Assembly: GCF_006861675.1 (NCBI RefSeq)
Contig: NZ_SGJB01000021.1
Span: 1 to 42,886 of the forward strand
DNA: 42,886 nucleotides
Direction: 5' to 3'
Source: Peptacetobacter hominis
GTDB taxonomy: Bacteria > Bacillota > Clostridia > Peptostreptococcales > Peptostreptococcaceae
Part shown: positions 36,837 to 42,886 of the stretch, piece after piece
Layout: each line of letters starts with the position of its first letter
Position numbering within the stretch: position 1 is the stretch's first letter
Made by a program: the position numbers and the translations under genes
The notes under the pieces: model-generated
Seen by the model: only the letters and a program-made list of their open reading frames with translations
What the model was told of the DNA's origin: nothing
Database searches by the model: none

Positions 36837-37097
36837 ATGAGTAAACCAAAAATAAGAATAACTTTAGTAGATAAAAAAGGAGAACATAACTGCCATAGAG
36901 GTCATAAAATAGGTGATACATTCGATTTCGATACAGATAGAGGAAAATTATGTCCTATGGCGATGCATGTAGCTTTTCCATATGTAGATATTCTCAGATA
37001 TGGAGGTAAATTACCTGGAAAAGAAGATTCTATTTGTATATGTTGCCCAGATGCTGATGTTATAAATATATTCAAAATAGAAAAAATAAGCAAATAA
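36837..37097 (+). CDS. small Cys-rich protein resembling the TIGR04076 family
   Basis: The 86-residue protein begins KPKIRITLVDKKGEHNCHRGH, contains GDTFDFD and LCPMAMHVAFPYVDILRYGG, and ends with the cluster CICCPDADV. This pattern matches TIGR04076, a small uncharacterised family with conserved Cys residues. Five Cys and several His residues suggest metal or iron-sulfur binding, but this is not established. It follows the HD-domain gene with GAGAGGAG upstream and probably shares its operator-controlled promoter. Confidence 0.75.
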   Translation: MSKPKIRITLVDKKGEHNCHRGHKIGDTFDFDTDRGKLCPMAMHVAFPYVDILRYGGKLPGKEDSICICCPDADVINIFKIEKISK

Positions 37098-37150
37098 TAC
37101 TAAAGTTTAATATATAAATAAATTAGATAATAAGAGATTAAATATTGTAG

Positions 37151-37156
37151 TATAAT
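37151..37156 (+). promoter_or_regulatory. -10-like box before cbiK
   Basis: TATAAT is present upstream of cbiK, but no -35 element is found at the usual spacing. No terminator is seen between the TIGR04076-like gene and cbiK, so readthrough from the operator-controlled promoter at 36255 is possible. Confidence 0.3.
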
Positions 37157-37216
37157 ATATAAAGTAAAATGTAGAATTATACATTGGATAAGTTAAAATC
37201 AATGGAGGTTAATAAT

Positions 37217-37993
37217 ATGAAAAAAGCTGTTCTTGTAGTAAGTTTTGGTACGAGCTATCACGATACAAGAGAAAAGACGATAAATGCAGTTGAGAAAAAG
37301 ATAGAAAAAGCATTTGAAGGATACGATTTTTTCAGAGCGTATACTTCAAATATGATAATAAACAAGCTTAAAAAAAGAGATGGAATAGAAATAGACAACC
37401 CAATACAGGCTATGGATAGACTATACGAAATGGGATATACAGAAGTTGCTGTACAGACTCTTCATATAATCTGTGGAATAGAATACAACAAGCTTAAAGA
37501 TCAGATTTCATCTTATACAGACAGATTTGAAAAAATAACATTTGGAAATCCTCTTCTATATGGTATAGAAGACTATAAAAACACTGTCGAAGCTATAAAA
37601 AGCGGTGCAGGCTTTGATGGAGAAAATACAGTTGTACTTATGGGGCATGGAACCGAGCACGAAAGCCACAGTGCATACCCGGCTCTTGAATATTATTTGA
37701 GAGATGCGGGAGTAGATGCATATGTAGGTACTGTTGAGGGATACCCTGAAATAGATCAGGTTGTAAAAAGACTTAAAGAAAGAAATGTGAAAAAAGTAAA
37801 TCTTGTTCCATTTATGCTTGTTGCAGGAGACCATGCACAGAATGATATGGCAGGGGATGAAGAGGACTCATGGAAAAGCATACTGAATGAGGAAGGAATA
37901 GAAACAGAAATATATCTTAATGGACTTGGAGAAAATCCGAAGATACAGGATATATTTGTAAAAAATGCAGTAGAGGCAGATACATTACAGTAA
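37217..37993 (+). CDS. cbiK: sirohydrochlorin cobaltochelatase CbiK
   Basis: The 258-residue chelatase inserts cobalt into sirohydrochlorin at the start of the anaerobic corrin pathway. The N-terminal KKAVLVVSFGTSYHDTREKT is typical. The expected metal-binding histidines are His144 in LMGHGTEHES and His206 in LVAGDHAQND, matching His145 and His207 of Salmonella CbiK. ATG 37217 is preceded by GGAGGT. Since sirohydrochlorin is also the precursor of siroheme for AsrC, this gene marks a branch point. Confidence 0.95.
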   Translation: MKKAVLVVSFGTSYHDTREKTINAVEKKIEKAFEGYDFFRAYTSNMIINKLKKRDGIEIDNPIQAMDRLYEMGYTEVAVQTLHIICGIEYNKLKDQISSYTDRFEKITFGNPLLYGIEDYKNTVEAIKSGAGFDGENTVVLMGHGTEHESHSAYPALEYYLRDAGVDAYVGTVEGYPEIDQVVKRLKERNVKKVNLVPFMLVAGDHAQNDMAGDEEDSWKSILNEEGIETEIYLNGLGENPKIQDIFVKNAVEADTLQ

Positions 37994-38054
37994 TATAAGG
38001 ACAGTTTGGCCGTGAGAATAATCACGGCTTTGTTGTGAAATACAGGAGGAAGAT

Positions 38055-38762
38055 ATGGCAAAATTTTATGGTATAGGAACAGGGCCAGGAGACAGCTCTC
38101 TTCTTACACTGAAGGCAGTTGAAACACTTAAAAAAATAGATATACTATACACTCCGGAGTCAAAGAAAAACGGAAAGAGTCTTGCGCTTTCAATAGTAGA
38201 CGAATTTGTTCCGGAGAGTGTGGAGATAAGACAGAGACATTTCCCTATGAATTTTATAGGTGAGGAAAAAATAAAGGCATGGGAGGAAATCGCAGCTGAA
38301 ATAACACACGAGATAAAAGACAACGGAAAGAATATAGGCTTCGTAACTCTTGGAGATCCTATGATATACAGCACATATGTGTACATAATGGAAAGACTTG
38401 AGGAGTGTGTTGAAGTTGAGACAATACCGGGGATATCGTCTTTTTCAAATATAGCTTCAAATCAGAATTTCCCTCTTGTAATGGATAGAGAACCTCTGGT
38501 TGTTACTCCATGTACGATTGAAGAGGAAAAACTTGATTTTATACTTGAAAACTACAGATGTATAGTTCTTATGAAGGTATATAAAAATATAAAGACTGTT
38601 CTTGAAAAACTTGAAAAGACAGGACTTATAGACCATGCAATACTTGTATGCAATTCTTCTCAGGAGGGAGAACAGGTATACAGAGACCTTAGAAGAGACG
38701 GCATAGAGGAGAATATATCATATTTCTCTACAATACTTATAAATAAAGACGCGAAAAAATAA
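38055..38762 (+). CDS. cbiL: cobalt-precorrin-2 C20-methyltransferase CbiL
   Basis: The 235-residue tetrapyrrole methylase adds the C20 methyl group to cobalt-precorrin-2. KFYGIGTGPGDSSLLTLKAV is the glycine-rich start; TLGDPMIYSTYVYIMERL and TIPGISSFSNIAS are methylase signatures. AGGAGGA precedes ATG 38055. It follows cbiK by 61 bases and acts directly after it. Confidence 0.94.
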   Translation: MAKFYGIGTGPGDSSLLTLKAVETLKKIDILYTPESKKNGKSLALSIVDEFVPESVEIRQRHFPMNFIGEEKIKAWEEIAAEITHEIKDNGKNIGFVTLGDPMIYSTYVYIMERLEECVEVETIPGISSFSNIASNQNFPLVMDREPLVVTPCTIEEEKLDFILENYRCIVLMKVYKNIKTVLEKLEKTGLIDHAILVCNSSQEGEQVYRDLRRDGIEENISYFSTILINKDAKK

Positions 38763-38790
38763 TTATTCATATAGGAAAGGGGTGTATAGT

Positions 38791-39690
38791 TTGAAGATAA
38801 GAGTTGGAACGAGAGGTAGTAAACTGGCGCTTGTACAGACAGGCTGGGTTGTATCCGAACTTGAAAAAGTAAATCCCGATATAGAGTTTGAGACAGTTAT
38901 AATAAAGACTACAGGGGATAAAATTATAAATGTATCTCTTGATAAAATAGGTGACAAGGGACTTTTTGTAAAGGAAATAGAAATGCGGCTTATCGACGGT
39001 GAAATAGATATGGCTGTCCACAGTATGAAGGATATGCCAGCAAAACCAGTTCCCGGACTTAAATTCACAAAAGTTCCCAAAAGAGAGGATCCAAGGGATG
39101 TACTTGTTCTGAGAGAGGGACTTAATGGGCTTTCAGATCTTCCTGAAGGAGCGGTTATAGGAACTGGAAGCAAGAGAAGAAAATATCAGCTTCTAAAAGT
39201 CAGACCTGATTTGAATATTGTACCTATAAGAGGAAATATAGATACGAGAATATCAAAAATAGAAACTGAAAATCTGGACGGTATAGTTCTTGCAGCATCT
39301 GGAATTATAAGAGTTGGTATGGAGGATTATATAACAGAGTATCTTTCTGAGGATATTATAGTTCCTGCACCTGCACAGGGAGCACTTGCCATAGAAATAA
39401 GAGAAGATGATAATCATATGGAAGATATAATAAACACTATATACGACGAAAAAACTCAGATTCAGGTAGATGCGGAGAGAAGTTATCTTTCTGAAATAGA
39501 CGGAAGCTGTCATATACCTATGGGAGCTTATTGTAAAATAGATGGAGAAAATATTCATCTGACAGGACTTTTCGGCGATGAAAGCGGAGAAAAAATAACT
39601 GTAAAGAGTATAGAAGATAGATGCGAAAATGCACAGGAAGCAGGAAAAAAACTTGCACAGATGATTTTAAAGGAGCACAACAATGAATAA
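38791..39690 (+). CDS. hemC: hydroxymethylbilane synthase HemC (porphobilinogen deaminase)
   Basis: The 299-residue enzyme condenses four porphobilinogen molecules to hydroxymethylbilane. IRVGTRGSKLALVQT, VHSMKDMPAKP and PIRGNIDTRISK are family motifs. Cys240 in DGSCHIPMGAY is the attachment site of the dipyrromethane cofactor. The start is TTG 38791, eight bases after AGGAAAGGGG; an upstream GTG 38782 overlaps that site. It overlaps the next gene by eight bases. Confidence 0.95.
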   Translation: MKIRVGTRGSKLALVQTGWVVSELEKVNPDIEFETVIIKTTGDKIINVSLDKIGDKGLFVKEIEMRLIDGEIDMAVHSMKDMPAKPVPGLKFTKVPKREDPRDVLVLREGLNGLSDLPEGAVIGTGSKRRKYQLLKVRPDLNIVPIRGNIDTRISKIETENLDGIVLAASGIIRVGMEDYITEYLSEDIIVPAPAQGALAIEIREDDNHMEDIINTIYDEKTQIQVDAERSYLSEIDGSCHIPMGAYCKIDGENIHLTGLFGDESGEKITVKSIEDRCENAQEAGKKLAQMILKEHNNE

Positions 39691-41182
39691 AGGAAAGGTA
39701 TATCTTGTAGGGGCTGGTCCAGGGGATACAGGTCTTATAACAGTAAAAGGTCTTGAGTGTATAAAAAAGGCCGACGTAATAATATACGACAGACTTGCAA
39801 ACGACGAGTTTCTGAAAGAGGCAAAACAGGGATGTGAGTTTATATATGTCGGGAAAAAATCCAGTAACCATATTCTTCCACAGGATATGATAAATAGAGT
39901 AATAGCTGAAAAGGCGTCAGAGGGAAAAATAGTAACGAGATTAAAAGGTGGAGATCCATACGTGTTTGGAAGAGGTGGAGAAGAAGCTGAAATTCTTGTA
40001 GATGAGGGAATAGAATTTGAAGTGGTTCCCGGGATAACATCGGCAATAGGAGGGCTATGTTATGCAGGAATACCTATAACTCACAGAGATTATGCGTCTT
40101 CTTTTCATGTAATAACAGGTCATCTGAGAGAGGATGAAGAAAGAGAAATAAACTGGAATGCACTTGCCGGGTGTCGCGGAACACTTGTATTTCTGATGGG
40201 GATAGGAAATCTGAAACATATATCGGAATCTCTTATAAAAGAGGGGAAAGACCCCAAAACACCTGTTGCACTGATAAGCTGGGCGACTAGATACAATCAG
40301 AGAACAGTTGTAACAGATCTTGAAAATGCATTTGAAACAGCAAAAGAAAAAAATGTAAAAGCTCCTTCTCTTATAGTTGTCGGAGAAGTTGCATGGCTTA
40401 GAGAAAAACTTGATTTCTTTGAAAAAAGACCGCTTTTCGGCAAAAAAGTTGTAGTTACAAGAGCGAGAACACAGAGCAGTTCACTTTCTGAAAAGATAAA
40501 CAGACTTGGAGGAAAGGCGGTTGAACTTCCTTCAATAAAGATAGAAGAAATAGAAAAAAATACTCGCCTTGAAAATGCTATAGAAAATATTCAGAGCTAT
40601 ACACATATAGTATTTACAAGTAGAAACGGTGTAGAGATATTCTTCAAAAAACTTTATGAGATGAACAGGGACTCAAGAGCATTATACGGTCTGAAAGTAT
40701 GTTCAATAGGTTCAGGCACTTCTGAAGAACTTTCTAAAAGAGGAATAAAGGCGGATATAGAGCCGGAAAGATTTGTTTCAGAGTCTCTATTTGAAGAGAT
40801 GAAGAAAACCATAAAACCATCTGACAGAGTACTTATCCCTAGAGCAGAAAATGCCAGAGAGTTTCTTTCTGCAAAGCTTTCTGAAATATGTAATGTAGAT
40901 GAAATCTTCACATATAGGACTGTAATAGACGAGAGCAGCAGAGAAATCTTTGAGGATGTTATTTCAGGTGGAGTAGATTGTATTACATTTACTAGCTCAT
41001 CTACGGTGAAAAATCTAATTGAAATAGCAGGGGATGGATACAGAGAGATTCTTGATGGAATAAAACTTGTATCAATAGGACCTGTTACTTCAGAAACTAT
41101 AAGAGAGTTTGGTCTGGAAGTTTACAGAGAGGCAGAAGTATCGACTATAGATGGAGTTGTAGAAGTTCTGAAATCACTATAG
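39683..41182 (+). CDS. cobA: fused uroporphyrinogen-III C-methyltransferase / uroporphyrinogen-III synthase (CobA-HemD)
   Basis: The 499-residue protein joins two enzymes. Residues about 1-245 form the SAM-dependent C2/C7 methyltransferase (VYLVGAGPGDTGLITVKG, RLKGGDPYVFGRGGEE, VVPGITSAIGGLCYAGIPIT), which makes precorrin-2. Residues about 250-499 form uroporphyrinogen-III synthase (GKKVVVTRARTQSSSLSEKI, VFTSRNGVEIFF, CITFTSSSTVKNL). Such fusions are common in Clostridia. It begins within the end of hemC, so the product of HemC is passed to both HemD and CobA activities. Precorrin-2 then feeds corrin and siroheme. Confidence 0.95.
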   Translation: MNKGKVYLVGAGPGDTGLITVKGLECIKKADVIIYDRLANDEFLKEAKQGCEFIYVGKKSSNHILPQDMINRVIAEKASEGKIVTRLKGGDPYVFGRGGEEAEILVDEGIEFEVVPGITSAIGGLCYAGIPITHRDYASSFHVITGHLREDEEREINWNALAGCRGTLVFLMGIGNLKHISESLIKEGKDPKTPVALISWATRYNQRTVVTDLENAFETAKEKNVKAPSLIVVGEVAWLREKLDFFEKRPLFGKKVVVTRARTQSSSLSEKINRLGGKAVELPSIKIEEIEKNTRLENAIENIQSYTHIVFTSRNGVEIFFKKLYEMNRDSRALYGLKVCSIGSGTSEELSKRGIKADIEPERFVSESLFEEMKKTIKPSDRVLIPRAENAREFLSAKLSEICNVDEIFTYRTVIDESSREIFEDVISGGVDCITFTSSSTVKNLIEIAGDGYREILDGIKLVSIGPVTSETIREFGLEVYREAEVSTIDGVVEVLKSL

Positions 41183-41300
41183 GCGAATTATTTTAAATTG
41201 CTAGTGAAATATAATAATACGAGATATTATAAGCGGATTTTTAGTTAAAATTGGTAATTTAAAATAGTATAAAAATAAAACTGAGAATAGATATAAAAAC

Positions 41301-41328
41301 GGCAAACAGATTATTTTTTCTGTTTGCC
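41301..41328. other. hairpin upstream of aroD
   Basis: GGCAAACAG (41301-41309) pairs with CTGTTTGCC (41320-41328) around a T-rich loop. No T tract follows on the plus strand, whereas a T-rich stretch follows on the minus strand. It lies about 30 bases before aroD in the 177-base gap after the cobA-hemD fusion, so it may be a weak terminator or a leader structure. Confidence 0.55.
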
Positions 41329-41359
41329 TGAATATTATATAATGAAAAGAGGGCTAACA

Positions 41360-42109
41360 ATGTACGAAACAAGGAATGTACGTATAGGAGAAGGAATTCC
41401 AAAGATATGCGTTCCTATATGTGCGGAAAATATTGATGCGTGTGTCAAACTTATGGATGGAAAAGAAATAGAGTGTGCAGATATAATTGAACTTAGAGCC
41501 GATTGGATTGAGAATATTGAAAATAAAAATACTTTGGATGAAATTCTGAAATTCACAAGAAAAAGTGCGGGAGAAAAACCGGTTATATTCACCCTTAGAA
41601 CATCTGAAGAGGGTGGAAAATTTGAGTATAATGCTGAATTATACTGCGATATAAATATGTATGTAGCACAATCTAGGATGGTTGATATTATAGATATAGA
41701 AATAGAGAGAGAACATATAGAGAGTTTAATAAAAAATATAAAAGAAAATGGTGTAGGAATTATAGGATCATACCACAATTTCAGCTGTACACCAGAGGTA
41801 GATTTTATACTTGAAAAAGTTAGATGTGCCGAAATATACGGTGCCGATATCGCAAAGGTTGCAGTCATGCCGAAAATAAAATCAGATACAGCGAGACTTA
41901 TGTTATCTATACGGAAAGCTGAGGAAATATCAAACATACTTATAATAGGAGTATCTATGTCTGATGTTGGAAGTATAAGTAGAGTAGCAGGTGGTGTATT
42001 CGGTTCTGCGGTTACGTTTGGATGCACTGATGTAGAATCGGCTCCAGGTCAGATAAGAGCTTCAGAACTGAAAAAAGCGGTGGAGTATATCCACAGAGTA
42101 TGTCCGTAA
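41360..42109 (+). CDS. aroD: type I 3-dehydroquinate dehydratase AroD
   Basis: The 249-residue enzyme catalyses the third step of the shikimate pathway through a Schiff-base lysine. ADIIELRADW is the N-terminal substrate-site motif, GSYHNFSCTPE contains the catalytic His, and ADIAKVAVMPK contains the Schiff-base Lys. The C-terminal FGCTDVESAPGQIR closes the barrel. ATG 41360 is favoured because AGAGGG precedes it and homologues begin near here; ATG 41342 would add six residues. It lies oddly between tetrapyrrole genes and is followed after 12 bases by the precorrin-2 dehydrogenase gene. Confidence 0.93.
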   Translation: MYETRNVRIGEGIPKICVPICAENIDACVKLMDGKEIECADIIELRADWIENIENKNTLDEILKFTRKSAGEKPVIFTLRTSEEGGKFEYNAELYCDINMYVAQSRMVDIIDIEIEREHIESLIKNIKENGVGIIGSYHNFSCTPEVDFILEKVRCAEIYGADIAKVAVMPKIKSDTARLMLSIRKAEEISNILIIGVSMSDVGSISRVAGGVFGSAVTFGCTDVESAPGQIRASELKKAVEYIHRVCP

Positions 42110-42121
42110 AGGAGGGTTATT

Positions 42122-42718
42122 ATGTTTTATCCTATAAATATAAATTTAGACAATATGAATATATTAGTAGTCGGCGGAGGGAAGGTTGCACTTAGAAAGT
42201 GCAAAAATTTTAGCGACTTTGGAAAGTCTGTAACAATTGTATCTCCAATTTTTGAAGACGGATTTTCAGAACTTGAAAATGTGAAACTTATAAAAAGAGA
42301 ATTTGAGGAGCGTGACCTGAACAATATAAATATGGCTATAATAGCGACAAATAATAGAAAACTCAATGCGGAAATATCTGATATGTGCAGAAAAAGAAAT
42401 ATTATAACCAATGTAGTAGACGATATAGATAAGTCGAATTTTACAGTCTCATCATATGTAAAAAGGGGAAATCTTCTTATAGGAATATCCACTGGAGGAA
42501 CAAGTCCATCTCTTTCAGCAAAAATAAAAAGAGAACTGGAAGAAAAATACGGTGAAGAGTATGAGGAATATACTTTAATTCTGGGAAAACTAAGAAAAAT
42601 AATAATAAAAAAATACGAGGATAAATCTGAGAGGAAAAAACAGCTGAACAGACTGGTAAAACTAAGTTTAGATGAGTTAAAAAAAGAATATATAAAAGAA
42701 AAAATCAATGACAAATAA
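42122..42718 (+). CDS. precorrin-2 dehydrogenase / sirohydrochlorin ferrochelatase (Met8/CysG N-terminal type)
   Basis: The 198-residue protein matches the dehydrogenase part of siroheme synthase. FYPININLDNMNILVVGGGKVALRK contains the NAD-binding glycine loop, and MAIIATNNRKLNAEI, NVVDDIDKSNF and GISTGGTSPSLSAKIKREL are family motifs. It oxidises precorrin-2 to sirohydrochlorin and, in many relatives, inserts iron to make siroheme. CbiK inserts cobalt at the same point, so this gene decides flow towards AsrC or cobalamin. AAAGGAGGG precedes ATG 42122. No terminator is evident between it and the rRNA promoter 19 bases downstream. Confidence 0.92.
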   Translation: MFYPININLDNMNILVVGGGKVALRKCKNFSDFGKSVTIVSPIFEDGFSELENVKLIKREFEERDLNNINMAIIATNNRKLNAEISDMCRKRNIITNVVDDIDKSNFTVSSYVKRGNLLIGISTGGTSPSLSAKIKRELEEKYGEEYEEYTLILGKLRKIIIKKYEDKSERKKQLNRLVKLSLDELKKEYIKEKINDK

Positions 42719-42737
42719 AAATTTTTTATAAAAAGTG

Positions 42738-42766
42738 TTGACGAATATAATTTATGATGGTATAGT
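42738..42766 (+). promoter_or_regulatory. rRNA operon promoter
   Basis: TTGACG (42738-42743) and TATAGT (42761-42766) are separated by 17 bases. The promoter lies just upstream of a typical pre-16S leader. Confidence 0.75.
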
Positions 42767-42886
42767 AATACTTGTCCTTGAGAGAGGGCAAAAGAAAATA
42801 AAAAATGAACTTTGAAAACTGAACAGCAGATAAATTTGTTCGAACGATTTGTTCGGACTCTTACAAACCATAATTAAGCCAGATAT
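42767..42886 (+). promoter_or_regulatory. pre-16S rRNA leader, cut by the window end
   Basis: CTTTGAAAACTGAACA (42810-42825) is the sequence commonly found in the leader upstream of 16S rRNA in Firmicutes. The window ends before the mature 16S sequence begins. The segment also contains a small hairpin TGTCCT/AGGGCA near 42773-42790. Confidence 0.75.

Noticed and set aside
41301..41328. Rho-independent terminator of the cobA-hemD gene on the plus strand
   Set aside because: No T tract follows on the plus strand, so it is listed only as a hairpin.
41335..42714. Two long minus-strand open frames (230 and 195 codons)
   Set aside because: They mirror aroD and the precorrin-2 dehydrogenase gene, both well supported by motifs. 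The antisense frames are Ser/Phe/Ile-rich artefacts.

Overview
The window looks like a low-GC Gram-positive anaerobe of the class Clostridia, probably a relative of Clostridioides/Peptostreptococcaceae. The clues are secreted proteins with C-terminal CWB2 (cell wall binding repeat 2) modules, an IStron-like group I intron plus TnpB element, an asrABC sulfite reductase operon with an FNT-family channel, and a complete-looking anaerobic (cbi-type) cobalamin pathway. Both ends fall in repeated DNA (an AGAC microsatellite on the left, an rRNA operon leader on the right), so this may be a whole contig.

Region 1 (1-12191) holds four large secreted proteins. Three end in CWB2 modules; one has no visible anchor. 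Each transcription unit with a recognisable leader has an intrinsic-terminator-like hairpin directly before its Shine-Dalgarno site. The first two leaders also carry an (AGAC)n tract (at least 19 units at the left edge, 16 units at 4017) followed by an identical 40-base block. The leader at 9393-9587 has no AGAC tract but contains a short ORF whose stop codon lies in the hairpin loop. In the 4017 leader one reading frame downstream of the tract also ends in its hairpin loop. This suggests that repeat number could gate translation of a leader ORF and so transcription of the surface protein.

Region 2 (12214-16150) contains a 5-formyltetrahydrofolate cyclo-ligase (minus strand), an S41 carboxy-terminal processing protease, a 39-codon small ORF with its own terminator, and an IStron-like element (group I intron core followed by tnpB) whose tnpB is flanked by inverted copies of its right-end hairpin.

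Region 3 (16206-31805) is a long, tightly packed cobalamin operon: cobT-cobU-cobS-cobC, then cbiP-cbiA-cbiB-cobD-pduX-cbiC-cbiD-cbiE-cbiT-cbiF-cbiG-cbiH-cbiJ. No cobalamin riboswitch was recognised.

Region 4 (31869-37097) is an oppositely oriented sulfite-reduction module: an FNT channel gene and asrA-asrB-asrC, with a Crp/Fnr-type regulator and, divergently, an HD-domain protein and a TIGR04076-like protein. Two near-identical 14-bp palindromes (GTTGCA-WW-TGCAAC) each sit exactly 41.5 bp upstream of the predicted start of the asr promoter and the HD-gene promoter. One is nested in the regulator gene's terminator; the other covers the regulator's own -35 box.

Region 5 (37217-42718) supplies tetrapyrrole precursors: cbiK, cbiL, hemC, a cobA-hemD fusion, aroD, and a precorrin-2 dehydrogenase. 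Siroheme needed by AsrC and corrin for B12 therefore share one neighbourhood. The window ends in an rRNA promoter and pre-16S leader.
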